From the NCBI RefSeq assembly GCF_001189845.1, contig NZ_LFLZ01000002.1:186001-250000 (forward strand): a DNA stretch of 64,000 bases. The letters run 5' to 3'. The notes below the pieces were generated by a model. It had not been told where the DNA came from, did no database searches, and worked only from the letters and a program-made list of their open reading frames with translations. The first letter of the stretch is position 1; each line of letters opens with the position of its first letter. This stretch comes from Bradyrhizobium tropiciagri (GTDB taxonomy: Bacteria > Pseudomonadota > Alphaproteobacteria > Rhizobiales > Xanthobacteraceae). Made by a program: the position numbers and the translations under genes. Below, one piece after another: positions 26,908 through 36,809 of the stretch.

Positions 26908-27000
26908 CTAAAGCGCGATGAGATTTCACCGCGCCTTAGCCCTCTATTTGAGCATGATCTTTTCGGAAAACCGCTTCGCACTTTTCCGGATCATGCTTAG
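26908..27000. repeat. Dispersed palindromic repeat, copy 1 (AGCATGATC...GATCATGCT)
   Basis: A compound repeat: a CTAAAGCGCGATGAG stem, then GAGCATGATCTTTTCGG ... CCGGATCATGC with an AAAACCGCTTCGCACTTTT interior. A closely matching copy is at 34553-34658, nearly identical over the right-hand 46 bases. Its end overlaps the stop codon of the acyl-CoA dehydrogenase gene (26997-26999). I know this element as abundant in Bradyrhizobium. Confidence 0.8.
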
Positions 27001-28157
27001 TCCAAAATGCTCTTGTAGTGCTCCGAGAAGACATCGCGGCCGATGATGAGCCGCATCACTTCGGAGCTTCCGGCCAGGATCCGGTTGACGCGCGCGTCGG
27101 TGAACATCCGGCTGATCGGGTACTCATCCATGTAGCCTGCGCCGCCGTGCAGCTGCACGCCGAGGTCAAGCATCTTCCACTCGACTTCCGACGACATCAT
27201 CTTGGCCTTGGCGCCCATATTGCTGGTCAGGCGTCCCGCGTTGTGCTCGGCGACGCAATGATCGACATAGACCTGCACGAGATCGATTTCGGCATCCATC
27301 TCCGCCATGCGGAACTGGGTGTTCTGCTGCTCGGCGAGCGGCCTGCCGAACAGCTTGCGATCCATCACGTAATCGCGCGTGATATCGAACGCCTTGCGTC
27401 CGTTGGCGATCGATCCGACCGCGGAGATCAGCCGCTCCTCGGCAAGGCCCTCCATGAGGTAGTAGAAGCCCCTGCCCGGTTCTCCCAGCACGTTGGCCCT
27501 GGGCACCTTCACGTTCTGGAAGAACAGCTCGGCGGTGTCCTGCGCCGGCATGCCCATCTTCTTGAGATTGCGGCCGCGCTCGAATCCCTCCATGCCGCGC
27601 TCGACGATCAGAAGCACCATGGCGTGCTTCTTCTCGGCGCCCGCGAGCTTCGCCGCCACGATCACCACGTCCGAATTGATGCCGTTGGAGATGTAGGTCT
27701 TCGAGCCGTTGAGCAGGAAATGATCGCCCTTGTCCTCTGCCGTCGTCCGCATGCCCGCAAGGTCTGAGCCGGCGCCGGGCTCGGTCATCGCGATCGCCAG
27801 GATGGTCTCGCCGCTGACGCATTTCGGCAGGAAGCGGTCGCGCTGCTCCTCAGTGCCGAAGCGCTTGAAGTAAGATCCGACCAGGCGGCTGTGCAGCGTA
27901 TTGAACCAGCCCTTGCAGCCCGAGCGCGCGGTCTCCTCGATGATGATCTGCTCATAGCGGAAGTCCTCATCGCCCATTCCGCCATACTTCTCTTCGGGCC
28001 AGATCATCAGGAAGCCGAGATCGCCGGCTTTCTTGAACGCGCTGCGGTCGACGATGCCGGCCTCCCGCCACTCCTCCATATGGGGCGTGATCTCGCTGGC
28101 GAGGAACTTGCGATAGGAATCGCGGAAGATGACCTGATCTTCGGTAAAGCTGCGCAT
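26997..28157 (-). CDS. Acyl-CoA dehydrogenase
   Basis: A 386-residue flavoenzyme, the usual length. The family signatures are present: LAIAMTEPGAGSDLAGMRTT (flavin/substrate site, about residues 125-144), ISNGINSDVVIVAAK, and the C-terminal GGAGYMDEYPISRMFTDARV and ILAGSSEVMRLIIGRD. It introduces the first double bond in acyl-CoA beta-oxidation and passes electrons to ETF. It is the last gene of a minus-strand run thiolase - SDR - enoyl-CoA hydratase - acyl-CoA dehydrogenase, 127 bases after the hydratase. The stop codon lies inside a palindromic repeat. ATG 28157 is used; an in-frame GTG precedes it. Confidence 0.9.
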   Translation of the reverse strand: MRSFTEDQVIFRDSYRKFLASEITPHMEEWREAGIVDRSAFKKAGDLGFLMIWPEEKYGGMGDEDFRYEQIIIEETARSGCKGWFNTLHSRLVGSYFKRFGTEEQRDRFLPKCVSGETILAIAMTEPGAGSDLAGMRTTAEDKGDHFLLNGSKTYISNGINSDVVIVAAKLAGAEKKHAMVLLIVERGMEGFERGRNLKKMGMPAQDTAELFFQNVKVPRANVLGEPGRGFYYLMEGLAEERLISAVGSIANGRKAFDITRDYVMDRKLFGRPLAEQQNTQFRMAEMDAEIDLVQVYVDHCVAEHNAGRLTSNMGAKAKMMSSEVEWKMLDLGVQLHGGAGYMDEYPISRMFTDARVNRILAGSSEVMRLIIGRDVFSEHYKSILD

Positions 28158-28287
28158 CACTCACCCAATAGCGCTCTCAAGCGGCGTGGAAACTGGCCGG
28201 CGTGCGGCGCGGCACGCACAAAAAAATTCGGAGCGCCGGTTCTGTTGCAATCGAAACCGGCGTTCCGTTGTCAAAGCAGTCGATGCC

Positions 28288-29054
28288 TTACTTGCCCTTC
28301 CAGTTCGGCGCGCGCTTTTCTGCAAAGGCAGCAGCGCCCTCGCGGGCATCCTCGGAGACGAAGACCGGAGCGACGATCTCCTGCTGTTTCTTCCACATCT
28401 GATCTTCCGGCCAGAGCCGGGACTCGACGATCACCTGCTTGGAGGCCTTGACGGCGAGCGGGCCATTGGCGCCGATCGCGGCTGCAAGCTCCAGCGCTGC
28501 GTCGAGGGCCGGGCCGTCGGTGACGCGGTTGATGATGCCGAGTTGATAGGCGCGCTCTGCGCCGAAAAACTCGCCCGTCAACGCAAACTCCATCGCCACG
28601 CGGTGCGGCATCTGGCGCGGCATGCGGATCAGCCCGCCGGCCGCCGCCGCCAGCCCGCGCTTCACCTCGGGGATGCCGAACTTGGCGTTGCGGTTGGCGA
28701 CGATCATGTCGCACGACAGCGCGATCTCCATCCCGCCGGCGAGCGCGTAGCGTCGACCGCCGCGATCAGCGGCTTCTTCGGCGGCGCCTCGGTGAGGCCG
28801 GCGAAACCGCGGCCGGGGATCGACGGCCGTTCGCCCTTCAAAAACCCCTTGAGGTCCATGCCCGAGCAGAACGTGCCGCCGGCGCCGGTGATGATGCCGA
28901 CGCTGAGCGTATCGTCGGCGTCGAGCCGGTCGATCGCCGCGGCCACGCCCTTGGAGAGGGCGAGGTTGGCGGCGTTCTTGGCTTCCGGCCGGTTCAGCGT
29001 GATGATCAGGATCGGTCCGCGGACTTCAGTGAGGACCGGAGTTTCTTCGGACAT
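28288..29054 (-). pseudogene. Enoyl-CoA hydratase/isomerase, one-base deletion after codon about 101
   Basis: The first frame gives a normal crotonase start (ILIITLNRPEAKNAANLALS, GAGGTFCSGMDLKGF, PLIAAVD), then falls out of frame. The second frame resumes with GGMEIALSCDMIVANRNAKF and ends APNWKGK. Restoring one G at 28750-28752 (GACGC to GACGGC on the coding strand) gives ...AAVDGYALAGGMEIALSCD..., a perfect crotonase core, about 255 residues in all. The enzyme hydrates enoyl-CoA in beta-oxidation. Restoration is so clean that a base-calling error is as likely as decay. Confidence 0.85.
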
Positions 29055-29086
29055 CGCTTTGGTCTCCTGTTGCCGTGCGCAGTTGC

Positions 29087-29868
<782 letters not shown>

Positions 29869-29886
29869 TGCGTTATCCTTTCGCGA

Positions 29887-31136
29887 TCAGAGGCGTTCGA
29901 TGATGATGGCCGGCGCCATGCCGCCGGCGGCGCACATGGTGACCAAGCCATAACGACCGCCGCTGCGCTCGAGCTCGTCGAGCGCGGTGCCGATCAGGAT
30001 CGATCCGGTCGCGCCGATCGGGTGACCGAGCGCAATCGAGCCGCCATTGATGTTGACCTTCTCGCGGTCGAGCTCGAGGTCGCGGATGAACTTCTCGGCG
30101 ACGACGGCGAACGCCTCGTTGATCTCCCAGACGTCGATGTCGTTCTTGGTCAGGCCTGCCTTGGCGAGAACCTTCCTGGCCGCCGGAACCGGCGCATTGA
30201 GCATCAAGGTCGGATCGTCACCCTGATTGGCATAGGCGACGATGCGGCCACGCGGCTTGAGGCCGTGCTTCTCGGCATATTCCTTCGACGTGATCAGGAC
30301 AGCGGCGGCGCCGTCCACCACGCCCGAGCTGTTGCCGGCATGATGCACGCCCTTCCACTCGAGGCCCGGGTAGCGGCGCTGGATCTGCTTCTTGAAGGTC
30401 ACGCCGTTGCCGAGATCGAAATCGGCAAGCTGCTCGAAGCTCGGCTTCAGCGAAGCAAGGCCTTCGGCGGTGGTCTCGGGGCGCGGAAACTCTTCACGAC
30501 CGAGCGCCACGCTGCCGTCGTCGTTGAGGACGGGGATCACCGACTTGGCGAAGCGGCCTTCATCGATCGCCCGCTTGGCGCGCTGCTGGCTCGTCAGCGC
30601 CAGCGCATCGCAGGCCTCGCGGCTGATCCCCTCGCGCGTCGCGATGGCATCGCCGCACACGCCTGGTGCGACTGCGGGTGAATCTCGTCAAGCGCGGGAT
30701 TGCCCGAACCCATCATCCGCGCCGGCTGGCCCGCCTTGGAGCGCTCGGCTGCGAGGGTCTGCTGATAGCTCATCATCTCGGTGCCACCGGCGATGACGCA
30801 GTCTTCCATCCCCGACATGACAGAGGCCGCCGCGAGGTTCACCGAGGTGATGCCGCCGCCGCAGAAGCGATCCAGCGTCGTGCCGCTGGCGTTGATGTCG
30901 TAGCCGGCCGCGAGCGCCGACATGCGTCCGAGATCGCCGCCCTGCTTGCCTTCCTGGGTCGAGGTCGACCAGATGATGTCGTCGACGGTCGAGGTATCGA
31001 GCTTGTTGCGCGCCTTGAGCGCGGCGAGCACGGTTGCCGCCAGATGCTGCGGATGCAGGTGCGACAGCGCGCCCTTGCCCGGCTTGCCGATGCCGCGCGG
31101 CGTGCGCACCGCGTCGATGATGTATGCTTCAGACAT
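29887..31136 (-). pseudogene. Acetyl-CoA acyltransferase (thiolase), one-base deletion near codon 158
   Basis: About 416 residues when repaired. The N-terminal part has the nucleophile Cys92 in LDRFCGGGITSVNLA. The C-terminal part has NEAFAVVAEKFIRDL, the GHPIGATGS histidine loop and the second cysteine in MCAAGGMAPAI. The frame breaks at 30661-30663: restoring a G (CAGGCGTG to CAGGGCGTG) gives HPQSHQGVCGDAIATREG, the normal thiolase path. Thiolase cleaves 3-ketoacyl-CoA, the last beta-oxidation step. It is the first enzyme gene of the operon, downstream of a truncated IclR regulator. Confidence 0.86.
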
Positions 31137-31234
31137 GCGTTTCCCTCTGCTTTGGATGTTTCTTGACTGTGGGCTCGCGCCGATCGGGCCGGACCGTTTC
31201 CGCTGAGTCTTTTGCTCCGGAACCGGCCGAGGCG

Positions 31235-31627
31235 TCAGCGGTGTGGCGTCACCGCAAGCGGCGCGGCGACCGGATTGCGCTGATCTTCGAAGTAGCGCGA
31301 GTTGATCAGCATGGACGGTTGCGCCGTCTCCCGTTCGTCGGCGCAGGCGGGCTTATCGCCCCCTTCCGCAAACAGCGGGACGCTCGGCGCGGCGGCGTGC
31401 GGACCGAGAGCATATTTCTGCTCTTGCGGCAGGTAGATCAACTGGCCGATCTGGGTGAGGGTCAATGTGAGACGGGAGACCGTCGAGCGCGGAAGACCGC
31501 AGCGGTCGGCGATTTCCCGATTGCCGAGGCGTATGCTTCGGCCTTCGAAGCAACGCACGATGTCGAATGCGCGTGACACCACCTGGATCACGCGCCGGTT
31601 GTCCGTGCCGGCGGTCTCTTGCGCCAT
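31235..31627 (-). pseudogene. Truncated IclR-family regulator (DNA-binding domain only)
   Basis: A 130-residue frame whose first 75 residues are a good IclR winged helix domain: VIQVVSRAFDIVRCFEG, then the helix-turn-helix LGNREIADRCGLPRSTVSRL and the wing GQLIYLPQEQKYALG. The effector-binding domain (about 170 residues in normal members) is absent. It is replaced by about 55 residues with no family resemblance, and I see no other frame that restores it. ATG 31627 follows TGAGGTACTG. It precedes the thiolase operon on the same strand and may once have controlled it. The short form could still bind DNA. Confidence 0.65.
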
Positions 31628-31905
31628 CAGTACCTCAGATCGACGTCCCATCGTTTACGCCTCACTCCTCATTTGCGTTCGGGTGAACGGAGCCATTCCG
31701 GTTCGGGCAGGACGCGCCGATCCGCGACAGCGCTGTCGCGCGCGCAACACCGCGCGGCGCTCGCGCGAGCGGACCTGCACAAAGGATCTGACCGCAGGCG
31801 CCCGGTCTTCCAGCCCAGCGAAGCCGCTACCGCGCGGGACAAGCAGCTTCGGATATCGATGGCCGACCGGCATCAGGCGGATTCTTTCCCTAGGGTTTCA
31901 GACCT

Positions 31906-31923
31906 TAATTAATTGATTAATTA
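31906..31923. promoter_or_regulatory. AT-rich perfect palindrome, candidate operator
   Basis: TAATTAA-TTGA-TTAATTA is a perfect inverted repeat in otherwise GC-rich DNA, followed 6 bases later by a further GTGATTAA half-site. It lies about 280 bases upstream of the truncated IclR gene with no gene immediately to its right. A regulator site or promoter core is likely; the protein is unknown. Confidence 0.4.
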
Positions 31924-32297
31924 GTCAGGTGATTAAAGTGGGCGCTCTCCCCTGTCAACTGCGGTTGCCGCAGGGCGCCCCGCGCTCGGATGGGACCTCA
32001 CGCATCGCCCCGTCGGCGGCCGATCCGGCGCGACGAATTTCAGACCGGTGCTGGGCAGCGATCGGGCGAAACGCGCGAGCTGACGCAAAAGCGGTTGCGG
32101 ACCCACGCGCGCCGCAAAGCCGTCATTAATCCGCGCGGCGATTTGCCGGACACTGCGAGACGAATACGCAGGACGGATCAGGTTCGGAGATCAGGAAATA
32201 TCAGGGGACGCGAACAGGCGCAGCCGGATTGTCCGAATAGACACGGCTGCTTGTCGGAATGACCGCTACGAGGGCTAAACCTAAGCTTTGAAAGCTT
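31924..32297. other. Intergenic region without a supported gene
   Basis: Between the AT-rich palindrome and the tRNA fragment I see no frame with a ribosome binding site or recognisable sequence. The part beside the fragment (TAAGCTTTGAAAGCTTGG) contains a short AAGCTTTGAAAGCTT inverted repeat. Confidence 0.4.
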
Positions 32298-32347
32298 GGT
32301 GGGCGCACCAGGGCTCGAACCTGGGACCCGCTGATTAAGAGTCAGCG
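32298..32347 (-). tRNA. 3' half of a tRNA-Lys(CTT) gene: anticodon arm to CCA (fragment)
   Basis: On the minus strand the last 50 bases of a tRNA-Lys are intact: the anticodon stem GCTGA / TCAGC with loop CTCTTAA (anticodon CTT), the variable loop, the T arm with GGTTCGAGCC, the acceptor 3' strand GCGCCCA and encoded CCA. The expected D arm and 5' acceptor strand are not upstream; the sequence instead continues GCCCTGCC-like unrelated DNA. It therefore cannot be a functional tRNA. A 3' tRNA copy ending in CCA is what integrases leave as an attachment site. No second copy is visible in the window. Confidence 0.78.
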
Positions 32348-33167
32348 GCAGGGTGAGTAGAATCAATCATTTACTGGTCGCACCAGTGGGCTTATCCGAC
32401 GAAAAATGGGCATTCGTCGCACGGTGATGGTCCCACGTATCCGCGTCAACAGAGTTACGATCGATGCTGCGACTTCGCTGGCACGAACTGCAAATCTATG
32501 CCTCGGCTCCATCGCAAGTATGACGCAAGTGGAATATGCGAGCCAGCATTGCAACCCTCATTCTGTCTCATCCGAATGCGTAAGCAATCCGGAGGAGATC
32601 GCAGGTTGGTGATTGATATGTTGGAGTCTTGAAAGTCCGCCAAGAACTGCGGACCGCGCGCAATACGTCGCCGCCTTGACACAACCTGCGAGGAAAGACC
32701 TTTTCGTACGGCGCCCGCTGGGGGAAATGCTGCCTCGTGAAACGCATCAACACGCGTCACCGGTTTCAAAGTTATGATCGGCGCCGACATTCGCTCTCAA
32801 GCAACGCCAAGCCATGATATCGTTCGCACGAACGGTAGTGCGAAGGAGCTTCTGTGCGGCGGGCATCTTCCTGGCTTCATGCTCTCGATCGAACGGCTCG
32901 GCGGTTCCAGGCGTGGTGCCGGACGTTTGCGCGACCTGATGGTGCCAAGGGAGGCGCCACGGGACGCGAAGACCTCTACGAGATATTCCTGTTCGGTCCG
33001 CACGGCTAACGGCTCTCCTTGTATCGACAGCGCCGAATTCGGCGCTGCTCCCCCCGGCTTTGGCGTCGGCGCTCCATCACCGATCCTGACGCTGCGACGT
33101 GCGTTCGAAGGCATGAATTCCTGGCATCGCACATTCCGTGCGGCCGGCCGATCGATGGAGCGACGGC
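32348..33167. other. 820 bases with no supported gene beside the tRNA fragment
   Basis: Several short frames exist on both strands but none has a ribosome binding site or known motif. Base composition is lower in GC than the flanks in 32350-32650. It may be the worn remnant of an integrated element. I recognise no integrase or transposase. Confidence 0.4.
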
Positions 33168-34556
33168 ATGACGCGTAGCGATCGACGACACGTGATCATC
33201 GTTGGCGGCGGCGCCAGCGGCGTGCTGCTCGCGTATCAGCTGCTGCATCAGCCAACCCGCAATCTCCGCGTCACACTCATCGAACAGCGGCCCGACATCG
33301 GACGCGGCATCGCCTATCACACCGGCAATCCGGATCACCTGCTCAATGTGCGCGTCGCCAATATGAGCGCGCTGCCGGACCGGCCGGATCACTTCTGGCG
33401 CTGGCTCTCAGCGCGAGAGCTTGATGTTCCCGTGTGTCCGGATCCCTATTGCTTCGTGCCCCGGCGCATCTATGGCGACTATGTCGCGAGCTTGCTGGAA
33501 CAGCAGACGTCCGATCCGGCAGACGTGGAGCGCCTGTCGATCGTGCGCGGGGTCTGCGTCGACATCAGCGAAGGCCGTGCCGGCGTGACGGTCACGCTCG
33601 GCGATGGTCAATCATTGACCGGCGATACCGTCGTCCTCGCGACCGGGCATGACATGCGCGCCAGCCGCGCCGGTTATGCCGATCCATGGGCGCCGCCATC
33701 GGCCGCACCGCTCGATCCCGACGCGACCGTGCTGCTGCTTGGCACGGGACTGACCATGGTCGACTACGTGCTGTCGCTGCTACGCGACGGGCACCGCGGG
33801 CCGATCATCGCGATGTCGCGGCGCGGCCTGCTGGCAAAACCGCATCGACGCGCCGACGCCCAGCGCATCGACGAGGCCGAAGTTCCGTTCGGCGCCGGCA
33901 TCAGCGCCCTGCTCCGCTGGCTTCGGGACCGCATCGAGCGGAACGCAGCCGAAGGGGGCGACTGGCGCAGCGTGATCGACGGCCTGCGCCCCTATACCCA
34001 GCGGCTGTGGCACGAGCTGCCGCAGGCATCCAAGCGCCGCTTCCTGGAGCACGCACGCGCCTGGTGGGACGTGCATCGCCACCGGATGGCGCCGGAAGTC
34101 GAAGCCCGCATCACGCGGGCCATTTACGCAGGGCAGCTCACGTTGGTGGCGGCGAAGGTGACCAGCATCGCGCCGAACCGCGATGGAGCACGCGTTCACT
34201 ATCGCCGGCGCGGCGGCGGCAGGATCGCCAGCACGCAGGTGGGCGCTGTCGTCGACTGCACCGGCATCGTCAAGGACCCGCGCGCCACGCCCAATCCGGC
34301 GGTGCGCGCTCTGTTCGAACGCGGCCTGGCGCGGGTCGATCCGCTCTGCATCGGCATCGAGACCGACCGCAACTGCGCGATCATCGGCCAGGACGGCGCG
34401 GTCTCGCAGCGCCTGTTCGCGGTGGGCCCGCTCACCCGCGCGGCGTTCTGGGAGATCATCGCGATCCCCGACATTCGCAACCAGTGCGCCGTGCTCGCCA
34501 CGAGACTCGCCGAGACGGCGGGCGAGCATCGGGCCGGGCTGGAGCCGGTGGTCTAA
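33168..34556 (+). CDS. FAD/NAD(P)-binding protein (SidA/YdhS-like 'FAD-NAD(P)-binding' family)
   Basis: A 462-residue flavoprotein. The dinucleotide-binding start VIIVGGGASGVLLAYQLL (about residues 8-25) and the family motif GRGIAYHTGNPDHLLNVRVA (about 55-74) are followed by a second Rossmann region VLLLGTGLTMVDYVLSLL. Such proteins are uncharacterised oxidoreductases often found near siderophore or sulfur genes. ATG 33168 has GGAG 11 bases upstream; an in-frame ATG at 33138 lacks one. The stop codon falls inside a palindromic repeat shared with the convergent metQ gene. Substrate unknown. Confidence 0.75.
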   Translation: MTRSDRRHVIIVGGGASGVLLAYQLLHQPTRNLRVTLIEQRPDIGRGIAYHTGNPDHLLNVRVANMSALPDRPDHFWRWLSARELDVPVCPDPYCFVPRRIYGDYVASLLEQQTSDPADVERLSIVRGVCVDISEGRAGVTVTLGDGQSLTGDTVVLATGHDMRASRAGYADPWAPPSAAPLDPDATVLLLGTGLTMVDYVLSLLRDGHRGPIIAMSRRGLLAKPHRRADAQRIDEAEVPFGAGISALLRWLRDRIERNAAEGGDWRSVIDGLRPYTQRLWHELPQASKRRFLEHARAWWDVHRHRMAPEVEARITRAIYAGQLTLVAAKVTSIAPNRDGARVHYRRRGGGRIASTQVGAVVDCTGIVKDPRATPNPAVRALFERGLARVDPLCIGIETDRNCAIIGQDGAVSQRLFAVGPLTRAAFWEIIAIPDIRNQCAVLATRLAETAGEHRAGLEPVV

Positions 34557-34658
34557 AGCGCGATGAGATCGGGTTGAACCGTCATCGCGCTTTAGATTCT
34601 TGTTTTAAGCATGATCTTTTCGGAAAACCGCTTCGCACTTTTCCGGATCATGCTTTAG
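34553..34658. repeat. Dispersed palindromic repeat, copy 2, between convergent genes
   Basis: The left half is an inverted repeat CTAAAGCGCGATGA ... TCATCGCGCTTTAG; the right half is AAGCATGATCTTTTCGG ... CCGGATCATGCTTTA. It closely matches copy 1 at 26908-27000. The TAA stops of both flanking convergent genes (34554-34556 and 34655-34657) lie within it. The hairpins are also placed to terminate both transcripts. Confidence 0.82.
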
Positions 34659-35451
34659 CTGCTGAAGCCTGCCGGAATGAAGGCCGGCAGCTTCTGCTCG
34701 ATGAACTGCTTGACCTCGGGCGAATTGAACACCTGGATGAAGGCCTTCAGGCGCGGATCGTCCTTCTTGTCAGGCCGTGCAGTGAAACGAAGGACGAGGC
34801 CATCGTCCACGGTACGGTCGATGATCAGGCCGACTTCGGATCGCCGCCGGCCGGGATCAGATAGGTGATGTTGACGAGCGCGAGTGTGACGTCATCGAGC
34901 GAACGATAGGTCTGCGCCGGATCGAGCTCGACGATCTTCAGATTCTTTGGATTGTCGACGATATCGAACCGGCTCACCGCAAAACCCTTGCCCGGCGCCA
35001 GCTTGATCAAGCCGGCGCGCTCGAGCAGGATCAGGCCTCGCGCGCCGTTGAGCGGTTCGTTCGGGATCGCGACACTGTCGCCGGATTTGATCTCGTCGAG
35101 CGACTTGACTTTCTTCGAGAACAGACCGACCGGCGCGATCACGCCGACCTTGTCGACCTGCACCAGGTTGAGCCCGCGCTGCTTGTTCTGTAGCGCGAGA
35201 TACGTTGCGTGCTGAAACAGGTTGGCGTCGACGTCGCCGCTGTTGACGACTTCGTTGAGCGCCACCCAATCCGACAACTCCACGATCTTGACGTCCTGTC
35301 CCTTGTCCTTGGCGAGTTTGGCTGCGAACGCGGCCAATTGCCCGACCGGCCCCGCGCTGGTGGCGATCTTCAGGGGTTCGTCGGCCAGGGCGGCGCCGGT
35401 CAAAGCCAATGACAGGCCGATCGCCTGCGCGAGGCGTAGAATTGCTTTCAT
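34655..35451 (-). pseudogene. metQ: MetQ/NlpA-type substrate-binding protein, one-base deletion near the 3' end
   Basis: A signal peptide (LAQAIGLSLALTGAALADE) precedes a NlpA/MetQ fold: KIVELSDWVALNEVVNSGD, DANLFQHATYLALQNKQRG, IPNEPLNGARGLILLERAG, DVTLALVNITYLIPAGG. After DPKS the frame breaks. Restoring one G at 34830-34831 continues GLIIDRTVDDGLVLRFTARP and ends IPAGFSS, about 265 residues in total. MetQ proteins capture methionine or related sulfur compounds for the MetNI importer, encoded 5-7 kb away. It is followed upstream by the O-acetylhomoserine sulfhydrylase gene on the same strand. No lipobox is visible. Confidence 0.82.
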
Positions 35452-35483
35452 GTCTCAGGTCCGCTTCTTGTTGATGACGTCGA

Positions 35484-36809
35484 TCACGCCGCCTTGCGCG
35501 CGCTGCCGCCCGCTTCGGCTTGCGTCAGGGCCTGGGTGAGATCCGCAAGGATGTCGTCGGGATGCTCGATCCCCACGGACAAGCGGACATAGCCGGGCGT
35601 GACGCCAGCGGCGAGTTGTTCCTGCGCGCTGAGTTGCTGGTGTGTGGTGGAAGCCGGGTGGATCGCCAGCGATCGTGCATCGCCGATATTGGCGACGTGA
35701 TAGAACAGCTTGAGCGCATCGATGAAACGTCGCCCCGCCTCGACCCCGCCCTTGAGTTCGAAGCCGACGAGCGCGCCATAGCCGCCCCGCAGATAGGCGT
35801 CGGCGCGGCGCCTACTCTCGCCGTTCTGCAGGCCCGGAAATATCACTTGCGAGACCGCCGGATGCCTGACCAGGAAGTCGGCGACCTTGATCGCATTCTC
35901 ATTGTGCTGGCGCAGCCGCAGCGGCAGGGTCTCGAGCCCCTGGATGAACTGGAACGCGTTTTGTGGGGCGATGGCCGCACCGAGATCACGCAGCAACTTC
36001 ACGCGCGCACGCAGGATGTAGGCGATCGGCCCCAGGGGTTTTGCGGCTTCGGTCCAGATCGCACCATGATAGGCGTCGTCCGGCTTCGTCAGCAGCGGGA
36101 AACGGTCGGCATGGGCAGCCCAGTCGAAATTGCCGCCGTCGATGATGGCGCCGCCGATCGAGGTGCCGTGGCCGCCGATATATTTTGTCGTGGAATAGAC
36201 CACGATCGCCGCGCCGTGCTCGAACGGGCGCGCGATCAGCGGCACCGCGGTGTTGTCGAGAATCAGCGGCACACCGAGCGGGCGCCCGATATCGGCGACT
36301 TCCCTGATCGGAAACACATTCAGCTTGGGGTTGGGAAGCGTCTCGGCGAAATAGGCGCGCGTCCTGGCATCGGTCGCGCGGCGGAAATTCTCCGGGTCTG
36401 CCGGGTCGACGAAGCGAACCTCGATGCCGAACTGCTTCAGTGTCTGCGACAGCAGCGTCCAGGTGCCGCCGTAGAGATCGGTCGAGGAGACGATGTTGTC
36501 GCCGGCCTGTGCGATGTTGAAGATGGCAAAGGCCGATGCGGTCTGCCCCGAGGCGAGCGCGAGCGCGCCGACGCCGCCTTCGAGCGCCGCCAACCGCTCC
36601 TCGAAGGCATCGGCCGTCGGATTCTTGATCCTGGTGTAGATCTGGCCGAGTGCCTCCAGCGCAAACAGCTTGGACGCATGATCGGTATTCTCGAACTGGA
36701 ACGACGTCGTCTGGTAGATCGGCACGGCCACGGCACCGGTCGCGGGGTCCGAACGGAAAGAACCGCCGTGCAGAGCGAGCGTCTCGGGATTCTTCGTTTC
36801 GACCGGCAT
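35484..36809 (-). CDS. metY: O-acetylhomoserine aminocarboxypropyltransferase (sulfhydrylase)
   Basis: A 441-residue PLP enzyme of the Cys/Met metabolism family. The N-terminal ETLALHGGSFRSDPATGAVA, VPIYQTTSFQF and YTRIKNPT motifs are those of OAH sulfhydrylases. PLP ligands are Asp185 (ILDNTAVP) and Lys209 (VVYSTTKYIGGHG). It makes homocysteine from O-acetylhomoserine and sulfide, fixing sulfide released by the surrounding monooxygenases. The length fits MetY rather than the shorter cystathionine gamma-synthase. AGGAG lies 8 bases upstream of ATG 36809. It is divergent from a flavin monooxygenase gene across a 413-base region containing palindromes. Confidence 0.88.
   Translation of the reverse strand: MPVETKNPETLALHGGSFRSDPATGAVAVPIYQTTSFQFENTDHASKLFALEALGQIYTRIKNPTADAFEERLAALEGGVGALALASGQTASAFAIFNIAQAGDNIVSSTDLYGGTWTLLSQTLKQFGIEVRFVDPADPENFRRATDARTRAYFAETLPNPKLNVFPIREVADIGRPLGVPLILDNTAVPLIARPFEHGAAIVVYSTTKYIGGHGTSIGGAIIDGGNFDWAAHADRFPLLTKPDDAYHGAIWTEAAKPLGPIAYILRARVKLLRDLGAAIAPQNAFQFIQGLETLPLRLRQHNENAIKVADFLVRHPAVSQVIFPGLQNGESRRRADAYLRGGYGALVGFELKGGVEAGRRFIDALKLFYHVANIGDARSLAIHPASTTHQQLSAQEQLAAGVTPGYVRLSVGIEHPDDILADLTQALTQAEAGGSARKAA

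Noticed and set aside
32298..32347. Functional tRNA-Lys gene
   Set aside because: The D arm and 5' acceptor strand are absent, so it cannot fold as a full tRNA.
32406..33178. Short frames beside the tRNA fragment (61-134 codons)
   Set aside because: No ribosome binding sites, no similarity to integrases, transposases or other families that I can see.
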